A DNA stretch of 64,000 bases from Winogradskyella sp. MH6. GTDB taxonomy: Bacteria; Bacteroidota; Bacteroidia; Flavobacteriales; Flavobacteriaceae. The stretch lies in the NCBI RefSeq assembly GCF_022810765.1, contig NZ_CP094494.1, forward strand, positions 1,922,001-1,986,000, given 5' to 3'. The notes under the pieces were generated by a model, which saw only the letters and a list, made by a program, of their open reading frames with translations, was not told the DNA's origin and ran no database searches. Made by a program: the position numbers and the translations under genes. Each line of letters begins with the position of its first letter. Positions within the stretch are counted from its first letter, which is position 1. Positions 26,286 to 35,821 of the stretch are shown here, piece by piece.

Positions 26286-26961
26286 AAACATTATTATAAC
26301 AGGAACGAGTAGAGGTATTGGTTTTGAATTGGTGCATCTTTTTGCCAATCAAGGACATAATGTATTGGCTTTGTCAAGGAATGCACAACCCGTTAATAAT
26401 TTACATTTTGAAAATATAACATCTTTGGCCTTTGACCTATGCAATAGTGAAGACTATAAAAAAGTTGATGACTTTATAAAGTCAGAGTGGAATCATGTAG
26501 ATATATTAATTAATAATGCAGGTACGTTACTCAACAAACCTTTTGCAGAAACTACTTTCCAAGATTTTGAAAACGTATACAGAACAAATGTTTTTGGAGT
26601 GTCTGAAATGACTAGATTAGCACTGCCTTTTATGAAACAAGACGGTCATGTGGTAACTATAAGTAGTATGGGAGGCATACAAGGAAGTATGAAATTTGCC
26701 GGACTTTCTGCTTATAGTTCTAGCAAAGGAGCTGTAATTACACTAACAGAGTTACTCGCTGAAGAATATAAAGAAACAGGACCGCAATTCAATGTTTTGG
26801 CATTAGGTGCTGTACAAACTGAAATGCTCAAGGAAGCATTTCCTGAGTATCAGGCACCAACAACAGCTTTAGAAATGGCAGAATATATTTTTGACTTTTC
26901 ACTAAAAGGCAATAAATACTATAACGGCAAAGTACTTCAGGTTTCTAATTCTACACCATAA
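26275..26961 (+). CDS. Short-chain dehydrogenase/reductase
   Basis: A 228-residue classical SDR oxidoreductase with the NAD(P)-binding motif TGTSRGIG near the N-terminus, the structural NNAG, a catalytic serine in TISSMGG and the YSSSK active-site Tyr-Lys pair. The substrate is not predictable from the sequence. The start codon lies within the end of the M28 peptidase gene (11-bp overlap), so the two are probably translated from one mRNA. Confidence 0.88.
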   Translation: MKNKNIIITGTSRGIGFELVHLFANQGHNVLALSRNAQPVNNLHFENITSLAFDLCNSEDYKKVDDFIKSEWNHVDILINNAGTLLNKPFAETTFQDFENVYRTNVFGVSEMTRLALPFMKQDGHVVTISSMGGIQGSMKFAGLSAYSSSKGAVITLTELLAEEYKETGPQFNVLALGAVQTEMLKEAFPEYQAPTTALEMAEYIFDFSLKGNKYYNGKVLQVSNSTP

Positions 26962-27061
26962 AGCCTTTTCATATTATTAACCAGTATTTTTTTATTATTT
27001 TGAAAGTAATAGGCTACAATTGTAATTTTTTTTATCTTTTCCCACAATTAATTTATATACA

Positions 27062-29836
27062 TTGAACATTTTAAGAGGGGTTGTTTTACTGATGGTCATG
27101 TTTTCTTCAATGATTGTCAGCGCACAGTGTAACTTGCAGGAAACTATAGTTATTTGTGATATGACACAGATAGATGGTGACAACGATGGTACACCAGACG
27201 GTATAATTAACTTATACGAAGAATATACCAATCTTACAGGTAATGTTATTCAGGCTGGTGTTTGGTTTGATCCAAATTTCACTTTTGCATTAAATGAAAA
27301 TACAGGTGATTTGTTTCTTTGGGATTTAAATGAATCTTCTACTACACCAACCGATTATAGTTTTGAGTTAACCAATAGTGACTGTGGCTCTGATACAGTT
27401 GCATTGACCATTAATTTAATTTTAGGCCCATTTTCGGGTATTGCATTGCCAACAAATTTAGATGACGTCAATGTGCAGGTTTGCGATGAAGGATCAACAC
27501 CTACAGACTTGTGTATCCCATTGCCAGATATGGATCTTTTTGAAGCCTTGGAATCATTGCCTAGTCCTCATACAAATGGACAATGGATTTATGAAGGCAG
27601 TAGTCCAAATTTTGTAAATATCAGTGACTCTGAATTATTTGTAACTATACCTTACGTACCAGGACCTCCTTTGGTAGATGAAGAAACGTTTGAGCTGGTG
27701 TATAGAGTAGAAGGAATTGCACCATGTAATCTTGTGCAAGAGACTAGGGTTAAGATCTCAGTTGTTAGACAGGTTTTCTCAGGCTTGGCTCAAAATACAA
27801 GAATATGCGAAGCTTCAATATTAAATGGCGATTTTGATAATGATATTGATTTAACTGATGATGAATTTTTACTCTTAGAAGATATTGAAGGAACTTGGGA
27901 AATGGATATGTTTGGGCAGGTTACTTCATTAGGAGATTCAGAAATAAACATAAATGATATTTATCAACAGATTATAGCTAATAATCCTAGATTTGGATGT
28001 GTAGATGTTGATTTTACCTATTCTGTAGATCAAAGATCGGGTGTTTGTGAGGATGCTTCTACTACTATTAGTTTTAAACTTTACGAATATTTAAGACCTT
28101 TTTTACAAACTAATTTTCCTGAGTTTTGTGAGGACGATCCTTCGCTTCCCACAACAATTAATCTCTATGATCAGTTAACATTTACGAGTGAAAATGGAGT
28201 TTTGTTCGATTACCCTTCAGATGCTTGTACACAATGGAGCTTTATATCAGGACCATCAAATTTAGGTTTGATAAGTAATAGTGGAGGTTGTACACCATCT
28301 ACAGGATATACACATCTTGGTACAGTTAGTTTGGTAGATGCGGAACCAGGAACTTATGTTTTTAGATATACGGTAAGTCCAGAGGTGAATTGTAGCTCCG
28401 ACGATTTTACGGCTGTAGATTATTCAGATGCTTGCACTTCTACACCAGATTCTTCTGGATTTTGTGATGAAGAGTCAGCAGAGGTTGTTATTGTAATCTA
28501 TCCGAAAAATTATGCAGGTGAAAATACGATTGGATTATCATTTTGTGAAACAGATCTTAGTAGTTCAATTGACTTGATAGGGCTTTTAGATACTAATGGT
28601 GTAGATGATCCTATATATGTTGGTTCACTAGGAAATTGGTTCGATGTAGATACAGGTAATCTTGTAAATAACCCATTCATTATTCCAGAGATAAACGGTC
28701 AACAAACCTTCAATTTTGTTTATACTACAACTACTGCTAATAATTGTTTAGATAGAGCAGACCTTTCTTTTACAATCTACGAGCAGTATAGTGCTGGAAC
28801 AGATAACGCAGTACAGGTATGTAATGATGAAAACATCTTTAATCTATTTGATTTATTAGGGAGTGATGTTAGCACAATAGGTAGCTGGACAGGACCTAAT
28901 GGGTTTACATCTGCAACCAATGATGTATTTTTTGATCCGTCTTCTTATGTTGGTGGAGACTATATTTATACCGTTCCAGATAATGGTGATGATACTGTTT
29001 TTTGTACAGGTGGTCAAGCTGTAGTAACTGTATCGGTCATTCAAAATGCTAATGCTGGGCTAGATATGCAGACAACTGTATGTAGGTCAGACCTGCAAGT
29101 AAACTTAATCAACGTACTAGATCCTGCAGCAGATTTGGGAGGTGTCTTTGAAGATATTGATAATACAAATGCTCTTAACGGAAGTGTCGTAGACCTTTCT
29201 TTATTAGAAGAGGGTAACTATAATTTTCAGTATACTGTACAAGGAGATTTGCAGTGTAATGTTTCCACAGCCATCTTGAGTGTTAGTGTTATTGATGTTG
29301 AAGCTCCCAATGCTCAAAATCAAACATTTTGTCTAACAGATGCTGCGACCATTGGAGATTTAGAGATATTAAGTTCAGCTTTTGATTTTAATTGGTACGA
29401 TTCGGCGGAGTCTATAGATACTTTGCCATTAGATTTATTGCTAGTAAATGGCGAAGATTATTTTGTGTCAGCAATAGATAGTGATGGTTGCGAATCGGAC
29501 AGAACTCAAATAATTGTAACCTTACTATCTTTTAACGATAGTAATTGTGATGACTGTGAGATTAACGATGGTATTTCGGATAATGATGATAATGAAAATG
29601 AGGTGTTAGATTTATGTAATCTGCCCGAAATATTTCCTGGTTATGAAATTAAGATATTTAATCGCTACGGAACATTGGTTTTTAAAGGAAATAATAATAC
29701 AGGGTTATTTGATGGAACCTCTAATGTTTCCTTGACCATAGGAAATAGGCTGCCCTCAGGAACATATTTTTATGTTTTTAACCCAAATGATGGTATAACA
29801 GATGCGTTTCAAGGGAGCGTATATTTAAGTAGATAA
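27062..29836 (+). CDS. Secreted T9SS protein with gliding-motility-associated C-terminal (CHU_C) domain
   Basis: A 924-residue secreted protein. It starts at a TTG with MNILRGVVLLMVMFSSMIVSA, a signal peptide cleaved before QC. The body consists of repeated beta-sandwich-like units rich in Cys, Asp and Asn, such as CEDDPSL and TFCLTDAAT. The C-terminus (from about residue 845) is the type B sorting domain of T9SS cargo, with FPGYEIKIFNRYGTLVFKG and a final YLSR. Type B cargo usually needs a PorP/SprF partner, and one is encoded 11 bp downstream. The cargo's own function is unknown; adhesion is possible. The usual start of this domain is shortened. Confidence 0.87.
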   Translation: MNILRGVVLLMVMFSSMIVSAQCNLQETIVICDMTQIDGDNDGTPDGIINLYEEYTNLTGNVIQAGVWFDPNFTFALNENTGDLFLWDLNESSTTPTDYSFELTNSDCGSDTVALTINLILGPFSGIALPTNLDDVNVQVCDEGSTPTDLCIPLPDMDLFEALESLPSPHTNGQWIYEGSSPNFVNISDSELFVTIPYVPGPPLVDEETFELVYRVEGIAPCNLVQETRVKISVVRQVFSGLAQNTRICEASILNGDFDNDIDLTDDEFLLLEDIEGTWEMDMFGQVTSLGDSEININDIYQQIIANNPRFGCVDVDFTYSVDQRSGVCEDASTTISFKLYEYLRPFLQTNFPEFCEDDPSLPTTINLYDQLTFTSENGVLFDYPSDACTQWSFISGPSNLGLISNSGGCTPSTGYTHLGTVSLVDAEPGTYVFRYTVSPEVNCSSDDFTAVDYSDACTSTPDSSGFCDEESAEVVIVIYPKNYAGENTIGLSFCETDLSSSIDLIGLLDTNGVDDPIYVGSLGNWFDVDTGNLVNNPFIIPEINGQQTFNFVYTTTTANNCLDRADLSFTIYEQYSAGTDNAVQVCNDENIFNLFDLLGSDVSTIGSWTGPNGFTSATNDVFFDPSSYVGGDYIYTVPDNGDDTVFCTGGQAVVTVSVIQNANAGLDMQTTVCRSDLQVNLINVLDPAADLGGVFEDIDNTNALNGSVVDLSLLEEGNYNFQYTVQGDLQCNVSTAILSVSVIDVEAPNAQNQTFCLTDAATIGDLEILSSAFDFNWYDSAESIDTLPLDLLLVNGEDYFVSAIDSDGCESDRTQIIVTLLSFNDSNCDDCEINDGISDNDDNENEVLDLCNLPEIFPGYEIKIFNRYGTLVFKGNNNTGLFDGTSNVSLTIGNRLPSGTYFYVFNPNDGITDAFQGSVYLSR

Positions 29837-29847
29837 GAGCAATAAAA

Positions 29848-30762
29848 ATGAGAAAAAGACTTTATTATATTTTAATCTTTTTTTGCTGTACTGCTTTGTA
29901 TGCGCAACAAGAACCGCATTACACGCAGTACATGTACAACATGAGTATTGTTAATCCTGCTTATGTAATTGATGAGCCTAGCTTTGTTGAGGTTGGAACC
30001 CTGTATCGTACACAATGGGTAGGTATTGAAGGTGCACCTAAAACAGCTAATGCCTTTGCTAATATTCCTTTAAATAATAAAATAGAATTAAGCGTTAACT
30101 ATCTAAATGATGAGATAGGTAGTAATATTAAGCAAACTGAAAACATGCTTAACTTAGATTTTGCTTATAAGATTAAACTGAATGAGACTTTAAATATGTC
30201 ATTTGGAATGAGAGTTGGTTTTGATCATTTAAGTACCAATGTTTTTCAGAGTAATGTTAGCGGTGATCCATTTTTCGATAATACCCGAAAGACCGTTCTA
30301 AATATAGGAGCAGGTGCCTTTATGTTTCATGAAAAGTACTATGTAGGTTTGTCTTCGCCCAACCTGTTACCAAATGATATTGATGGGAATAATGATGTTT
30401 TTTACCAAAATGAGCTTCACCTATTTCTTATTGGAGGATATGTTTTTGATATTACTAGCGATTTGAAATTAAAACCCTCAACAGTAGTAAAGCATGTCAA
30501 CGGTTCACCTTTCTCATTTGATATTTCTGCAAATGCCTTATATCAAGACAAGTTTGAATTGGGAGTGTCTTATCGATATCAAGATGCTGTAACTGCTATG
30601 GCAGGAATAGAAGTGTGGTCTGGTTTAAGATTTGGTTATGCATACGACTTTAATACTAGTGCACTTAATAATTTTAATAACGGTAGTCACGAATTTATTC
30701 TAACCTACAGGTTTGATGTCCTTGGACTAAGTAAAAAATATTCATCTCCGAGATTCTATTAA
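29848..30762 (+). CDS. PorP/SprF family type IX secretion outer membrane protein
   Basis: A 304-residue outer-membrane beta-barrel. The signal peptide ends in CTALYAQ. The mature N-terminus has the family signature EPHYTQYMYNMSIVNPAY, and the C-terminus ends in an aromatic strand (GSHEFILTYRFDV). Members partner with type B sorting-domain cargo, as SprF does for SprB. Here it lies between a CHU_C cargo gene and an OmpA-family gene, with 11-bp and 1-bp gaps, so it probably secretes or attaches the preceding protein. Confidence 0.92.
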   Translation: MRKRLYYILIFFCCTALYAQQEPHYTQYMYNMSIVNPAYVIDEPSFVEVGTLYRTQWVGIEGAPKTANAFANIPLNNKIELSVNYLNDEIGSNIKQTENMLNLDFAYKIKLNETLNMSFGMRVGFDHLSTNVFQSNVSGDPFFDNTRKTVLNIGAGAFMFHEKYYVGLSSPNLLPNDIDGNNDVFYQNELHLFLIGGYVFDITSDLKLKPSTVVKHVNGSPFSFDISANALYQDKFELGVSYRYQDAVTAMAGIEVWSGLRFGYAYDFNTSALNNFNNGSHEFILTYRFDVLGLSKKYSSPRFY

Positions 30763-30763
30763 T

Positions 30764-32791
30764 ATGTCAAAAAGAATTGTATTACTAATATATTTGATGG
30801 TTGTCTCTCAGCTAGCATTTTCTCAAGGAAAATCTAAAGCGGACCGCTTTTTTGAGAAAGGAGATTACACAAACGCAGCCAAGTATTATGAGATTAATTT
30901 AGAAGGTGAAAATTATAAGAAGGATTTAGAAAATATAATAACCTCTTACTACAATATTTTTGAGTATAGAAAAGCGTCACGTTATTTAAAGCAATTGGTT
31001 AATGGACGGTTTGTAGAAACAAACAAAACCTATGATAACGAATTCAACTTTAAGTTCTATCAAGTCTTATCTGCTTTGGGAGATTATGAAAAAGGGCTAG
31101 ATTATTTAAAACTTTACAAAGAAAATAAATCAAAGCCTTTTAATAAAGATGAAGCTATTGCTACCATTGAAGATTTTAAACTTATGGATTCTGACTATGA
31201 AGTGGAGGTGGTAGGTTTTAATTCAAGTGCTTCAGATTTTGGTGCCTTGAAGTATAACGATCGCATATATTTTACTTCTGATAGAGACGATAACAGACTA
31301 TTAGGAAAAGAATATAAATGGACGCATCGAGGGTTTTTAGATATTTATTCTGTTAAGGTTTCCGAAGAAAATAAACCGCAAGGTATAGCGGCAAAAATTT
31401 CAGAAAATATAAATTCTAAGTATCATGAAGGTAATTTTTGCTTCAGTAAAGATGGTAACACAATGTATCTGTCTCGAAGTAATTTTAGGGATGGAAAAAA
31501 GGAATTTGATGATAAAAAGAATAATAATATTCAGTTGTATAAATCAAATTTTGTAGATGGAGAGTGGTCTAAACCAGAAAAGTTATCATTTAACACAACA
31601 GGCTTTTCATATCAGCATCCCGCTTTAAGTCCAGATGAAAAAAGATTATATTTTTCTTCTAACCAAGAAGGAGGTATCGGGAGTTTTGATTTGTATTATG
31701 TTAACATCAATTCTGATGGGAGCTATAGTGAACCGATAAATCTAGGACCAACTGTCAATACTGAGAATAGAGAGCATTTTCCATTTATTTCAGACGAAGG
31801 ACACCTGTTCTTTTCTTCAAACGGGCATTTGGGTTTAGGAATGTTAGATATTTTTGTTTCAGAGTTTGTAAACAACCAATATACCAAACCTATAAATCTT
31901 GGTGCACCTATTAATTCTCAGTATGACGATTTTAATTTAAATTATTATAACAATACTCAAGGCTTTTTTGCTTCAAACAGAAAACGTGCTGATGATAATA
32001 TTTATAGTTTTACCCAAACGGGTGAAATCTTTATTAGAGAGTATATCAATAAGTTTGAAATAAGAGATAAAGTTACCGAACAATTTGTGCCTAATGTATC
32101 TGTGACTTTAACCGACAGAAGACAGAATATAAATTATGAGAATACTTTAGATAGCATTGCTAGTTTTAACAAGAATCTACTAGCAGGTAATTATGTTTTA
32201 AAGGCAACAAGCAATGAGTATTATGATGGAGTGCTAAGTGTAAAGGTAGAGGAAGAACAAGATCAAAAACATGTTTTGTTTTTAGAGAAATTACCGCCTC
32301 CACCACCACCAGACCCTGTGGAAACTATAATTGCTGAGAAAAATATAGACAAAGATTTAAAAGATAAAGACCCTGTACGTTTTGAAATGCTAACTGATGT
32401 TGAAGGTCCTCCAATTATAGAAAAGGATGGGAAGTTGTATTTTGAGCTAGAGCCAATTTATTTTGATTTTGATATGTGGAATATTCGAGAAGACTCCAAA
32501 AAAATATTGGATGAATTAGCGGAAAAGCTAGAACGTTATCCAGATATTCATATAAAAATTAGCGCACATACAGATAGTAGAGGTACAGTTCGCTACAATC
32601 AAATACTTTCTGAGAAGCGTGCAGAGTCAACCAGAAACTACTTAGCATTGGTTGGTTATGTGAATGCTAGACGTATTAAATTTCAAGGATTTGGTGAGCT
32701 TTCACCAATAGTTGAATGCCCTAATAACGACTGTACAGAAGAAGAATTTCAGCTTAATAGACGAAGCGAGTTTGAGATAGTTGAATATTAA
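30764..32791 (+). CDS. OmpA family protein with TPR, PD40 and regulatory-like domains
   Basis: A 675-residue periplasmic or outer-membrane-associated protein. After a signal peptide ending SQLAFS come TPR-like helices (about residues 20-130) and WD40-like (PD40) beta-propeller repeats (YFSSNQEGGIGSFDLYYV and relatives, about 150-410). A carboxypeptidase-regulatory-like domain (about 430-500) and a Pro-rich linker follow. The C-terminal OmpA peptidoglycan-binding domain includes FDFDMWNIRE and AHTDSRG. The layout resembles PorE-type proteins of type IX secretion loci. There is no lipobox. It closes the cargo-PorP-OmpA cluster and probably ties the complex to the cell wall. Confidence 0.9.
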   Translation: MSKRIVLLIYLMVVSQLAFSQGKSKADRFFEKGDYTNAAKYYEINLEGENYKKDLENIITSYYNIFEYRKASRYLKQLVNGRFVETNKTYDNEFNFKFYQVLSALGDYEKGLDYLKLYKENKSKPFNKDEAIATIEDFKLMDSDYEVEVVGFNSSASDFGALKYNDRIYFTSDRDDNRLLGKEYKWTHRGFLDIYSVKVSEENKPQGIAAKISENINSKYHEGNFCFSKDGNTMYLSRSNFRDGKKEFDDKKNNNIQLYKSNFVDGEWSKPEKLSFNTTGFSYQHPALSPDEKRLYFSSNQEGGIGSFDLYYVNINSDGSYSEPINLGPTVNTENREHFPFISDEGHLFFSSNGHLGLGMLDIFVSEFVNNQYTKPINLGAPINSQYDDFNLNYYNNTQGFFASNRKRADDNIYSFTQTGEIFIREYINKFEIRDKVTEQFVPNVSVTLTDRRQNINYENTLDSIASFNKNLLAGNYVLKATSNEYYDGVLSVKVEEEQDQKHVLFLEKLPPPPPPDPVETIIAEKNIDKDLKDKDPVRFEMLTDVEGPPIIEKDGKLYFELEPIYFDFDMWNIREDSKKILDELAEKLERYPDIHIKISAHTDSRGTVRYNQILSEKRAESTRNYLALVGYVNARRIKFQGFGELSPIVECPNNDCTEEEFQLNRRSEFEIVEY

Positions 32792-32933
32792 ACGGTACAA
32801 ATGTGATTGAGTGTCTAAAATGACCACAATTGTTCTTCTGCATATAAAAGACTGTGTTGTTATCTTAACTAGTGAGGATGTTATTTAGAAAAGTGTGAAA
32901 TCCCAGACCTTATAGCTTAGCTTTAATAGAACT

Positions 32934-33230
32934 TCACATATCCTCAAATCTTTGGAGTCTGTTTTTAGTAGTGTTAAGTTCTTGTTGTAAGCTGTCAATT
33001 TTATTTAAAAGATTTAATACGGTATCAATACCTTCAAAATTGAGCTTAAGATCTTTGTGTAAACGGATCATTCTCTCTAAATCGGCAATATAATCTTGAT
33101 GGATGCACTCGGTTTTTTCTACGGAAATGATTTCAATCAATCCATAATCCTTTAAGCCATCAAAAAACGACATTTCCATTTTGTAATGGGTACAAAGATC
33201 TGTTACCGTAATGTAGTGTGTTGTTTTCAT
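32934..33230 (-). CDS. CbpM-like chaperone modulator (MerR-like fold)
   Basis: A 98-residue protein. ITVTDLCTHYKMEMSFFDGLKDYGLI looks like the MerR-type recognition region found in CbpM, and the C-terminus is a coiled coil (about residues 65-98). CbpM binds and inhibits the J-domain co-chaperone CbpA in E. coli. The gene lies 3 bp after the CbpA-like gene, the expected pairing. A DNA-binding role cannot be excluded, but the size and context favour a modulator. Confidence 0.75.
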   Translation of the reverse strand: MKTTHYITVTDLCTHYKMEMSFFDGLKDYGLIEIISVEKTECIHQDYIADLERMIRLHKDLKLNFEGIDTVLNLLNKIDSLQQELNTTKNRLQRFEDM

Positions 33231-33233
33231 TTG

Positions 33234-34133
33234 CTATTGTAATTTTGCCAATTCTTCAAAAAGTGCTTTTTCTTTGTCGCTTAGTCGATCTGGTAATTTT
33301 ACATTGTATGTGATATACAAATCACCATGTTCTTCTTCTTTTTTATATTTTGGAAAGCCTTTTCCCTTTAGCTTTACTTGTGTACCGTTTTGGGTATGTG
33401 GTTTTACTTTAAGCTTAGCTTTTCCATTAAATGTTTCTATGGTAATTTCACCGCCTAAAACTGCAGTATAAAGATCTAAATCAACTGTTTTGTATAGATT
33501 TGCACCATCGCGTTTAAAAGATGTGTTGTTTTCTATAATGAATTCAATGTACAAATCACCATCAGGTCCACCATTTATACCTTTTCCACCTTTACCTTTT
33601 ATTTTAATAATTTGACCGTTAGTAACACCAGCAGGAATGCTTAGTCTTATGTTTTTCCCATTTACGGTCAACACCTGTTTTTGAGTTGTGTAAACGTCTC
33701 TTAAATTTAAATGTAATTGCGCATTAAAATCCTGACCTCTGAATTTTACATTTCTACCACGATTTTCGCCAGAGAAGTTTCCTCCAAACATAGATTCAAA
33801 AAAATCTGAATACTCTGCGCCATTACCAAAATCTTCATATCCAGAAGAACGCTGATGTTGTCTTTGCGATTGCTGTTGTTGCTGTTTTGCTTTTTCATAA
33901 GCTTCTCCATCCTTCCAGTGCTCGCCGTATTTATCATATTTTTTTCTAAACTCAGGATTGCTTAATACCTCATTAGCTTCGTTAAGTTGCTTAAATTTTT
34001 GTTCGGCCTCCTTGTCGTTAGGATTAAGGTCTGGATGGTATTTTCTGGCCATTTTTCTGTAGGCCTTTTTGATTTCAGCTTCTGTTGCATTTTTATCAAC
34101 TCCTAATATTTTATAATAATCGATAAATGCCAT
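33234..34133 (-). CDS. CbpA-like J-domain co-chaperone
   Basis: A 299-residue DnaJ-family protein. The J-domain (1-70) has the HPD motif in [10 protein letters not shown] Gln-rich and Gly-rich linker (about 80-130) follows, then two beta-barrel substrate domains typical of class II J-proteins. No zinc-finger cysteine motifs are present, so it is CbpA-like rather than DnaJ. It would stimulate DnaK ATPase and hold unfolded clients. It is followed by the CbpM-like gene in one operon. Whether it also serves the atypical Hsp70 at 8.7 kb is unknown. Confidence 0.92.
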   Translation of the reverse strand: MAFIDYYKILGVDKNATEAEIKKAYRKMARKYHPDLNPNDKEAEQKFKQLNEANEVLSNPEFRKKYDKYGEHWKDGEAYEKAKQQQQQSQRQHQRSSGYEDFGNGAEYSDFFESMFGGNFSGENRGRNVKFRGQDFNAQLHLNLRDVYTTQKQVLTVNGKNIRLSIPAGVTNGQIIKIKGKGGKGINGGPDGDLYIEFIIENNTSFKRDGANLYKTVDLDLYTAVLGGEITIETFNGKAKLKVKPHTQNGTQVKLKGKGFPKYKKEEEHGDLYITYNVKLPDRLSDKEKALFEELAKLQ

Positions 34134-34261
34134 AGTCTAAGTTTGAAATGCTTTATTTGTAATAATCTATGATACTAAATTAAAGAAATTTTTTGTGATT
34201 TTCAATTAATTATAGATGATGAACCTTAGGTGATTAGAGTGTGATAAAGGATGATTAAAAA

Positions 34262-34786
34262 TTAATTTTTAGAAAACTGAATTTTATTAGAAATTAAAGT
34301 TTCATCATCTACTTTAATCTGTTTTTTGGTTATAATGGCATAGATTGTATCTGTTGTTTTTGAGTTGTCAGATACCTTATCATAAGAAAGCTTTAGTTTT
34401 TGAATGCTATCATTAACAAAAACAGCCTTGCCCATAGGTTTTATATTTTTTATGATGAAAAAATCATCAGTTTTATATTTGTTGATGGAGTCCTTTGTGA
34501 AGTTTTTTAGCTGTTTTGATACTTCGTTGTTAAAATCTGGGTGTTCACTTTGCAAAGCTAATAAGTCATAAAAGTCTTGCAGTTTTTGGTTTACAAGCTG
34601 ATTGTTAAATTCATATTCAGCATCAGCAGCAACTTCTTCTAAAGCCTCGACTTCTTCTGAAGCTTCTACTTCTTCCGTTGCAAATACATCATAGCTTTCA
34701 CTTTTTGCTTTTTTGGTTTCCATGGCACAGCCAGCAAAAAGTATACTTGCTATAAATAATGTGATATGTCTTAGCTTTAAGTTCAT
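34262..34786 (-). CDS. Uncharacterised lipoprotein with an acidic tether
   Basis: A 174-residue lipoprotein of unknown function. The signal ends in a lipobox (ILFAGC, Cys at about residue 20), followed by KKAKSESYDVFATEE and a Glu/Val/Ala-rich stretch (about 35-58). The rest is a small helical and beta domain. The post-Cys segment resembles that of the nearby VWA lipoprotein (KAKSDLYEIDAVE). It lies 2 bp after the 299-residue membrane-protein gene, and the pair is divergent from the VWA gene. I do not recognise the family. Confidence 0.75.
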   Translation of the reverse strand: MNLKLRHITLFIASILFAGCAMETKKAKSESYDVFATEEVEASEEVEALEEVAADAEYEFNNQLVNQKLQDFYDLLALQSEHPDFNNEVSKQLKNFTKDSINKYKTDDFFIIKNIKPMGKAVFVNDSIQKLKLSYDKVSDNSKTTDTIYAIITKKQIKVDDETLISNKIQFSKN

Positions 34787-34788
34787 AT

Positions 34789-35688
34789 CTAATTAATTAT
34801 AAATTTTAGCTTAACAATCTTTCCGTCTATTTCCTTTTTATCTAAAATTTTCATCCCTTTTAAGCTTCGGGTTGGTATTGTTAATTTCTGAATAAACTCT
34901 TGTTTAGAATAGATTTCTACAAAATCACTATTCTCAAAAAACTGATATATTTCGGCATTATCACTAAAAATGGTATTTAGTTTTTCTCTATGCTTTTTCC
35001 ATTCTTTAATGTTTTTGTTGGTATAGTAATTAAGCATTAAAGCATAGTCATCTGCCTTTAGTTTTATGATTTTGTTCTTACCAGAATTATGTTTTCTTAC
35101 AATAGTGTCCGTTTTGTAATAAGGTGATTCAACAATAAATGTTATATCTTTTTCATCAGTTTCGTAATTAAAACAACCCAAAGAATCTGTGTGCTGATGT
35201 ATTGGAGATTGTCCGTTTTTTAAAACTTTAATATTTAAAATAGTGCTTTTTATAGGTTCATTTTTTATTGAATCGTAAAAACAGAATTCATAATTGTAGC
35301 TAGTGTTAATGATAGAAAAAGCAAGCAATGCACATGGCACTATTAAAAGTATCCACAGATACTTTGAGAAAGCTTTTTTGTGAGTCTTAATTTGCGTTGA
35401 GGTTTTATGATGTGCTTTAAAATCATTCCAGTTTTGATAGCCAACATAATTGCTAAGTAGGTTGAGCATGTCAATTCTGGGTAATTTTTTGGCTTCATTC
35501 TTTATATAAGTATAAAACCATTTTTCACTAACTCTTGCTTTTACTTTACTAAATAAATCTTCCTGAAAAGCAATAATATCATCTCCCCTCCAGTCTTCAA
35601 TTGTTTTAGAAGCACTATTATTTTCTAAAAACTTTGAAGCTATAGCCAGTTTTAGCTGAGAGAAAATATGTTGTTCTTCTAAATTCAA
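34789..35688 (-). CDS. Uncharacterised single-pass membrane protein next to the VWA gene
   Basis: A 299-residue protein of unknown function. It starts at a TTG with an in-frame stop two codons upstream, so there is little freedom in the start. Residues 1-95 form a soluble cytoplasmic-looking helical domain (RVSEKWFYTYIKNE, GYQNWNDFKAHH). One membrane helix (about 109-127, YLWILLIVPCALLAFSII) follows. The outer part has a regulatory-like beta domain (SLGCFNYETDEKD) and a C-terminal domain. The topology suggests a signal or tether across the membrane, but this is inference. A TATCTTTTG near-match promoter lies at 35740-35748. Confidence 0.72.
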   Translation of the reverse strand: MNLEEQHIFSQLKLAIASKFLENNSASKTIEDWRGDDIIAFQEDLFSKVKARVSEKWFYTYIKNEAKKLPRIDMLNLLSNYVGYQNWNDFKAHHKTSTQIKTHKKAFSKYLWILLIVPCALLAFSIINTSYNYEFCFYDSIKNEPIKSTILNIKVLKNGQSPIHQHTDSLGCFNYETDEKDITFIVESPYYKTDTIVRKHNSGKNKIIKLKADDYALMLNYYTNKNIKEWKKHREKLNTIFSDNAEIYQFFENSDFVEIYSKQEFIQKLTIPTRSLKGMKILDKKEIDGKIVKLKFIIN

Positions 35689-35785
35689 AATTAATTTAAG
35701 GGGTTAAAAGCCAGTTGTATATGTGTTGTAAATGGTTTACAAAAGATATACAAGTGTTTTTCAAAAGATAGCTGTTAACGAATTA

Positions 35786-35793
35786 TAGGTTTG
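35786..35793 (+). promoter_or_regulatory. Candidate -7 box of the VWA lipoprotein gene
   Basis: TAGGTTTG fits TAnnTTTG, 28 bases before the start codon. There is no convincing TTG at the -33 position. Confidence 0.45.
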
Positions 35794-35821
35794 CTCATAT
35801 AACGATTAAAAATATAAAATT

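Noticed and set aside
35686..35693. TAATTTTG on - as promoter of the 299-residue protein gene
   Set aside because: It overlaps the TTG start codon itself, so a transcript from it would begin inside the coding sequence; a near-match further upstream is more plausible.
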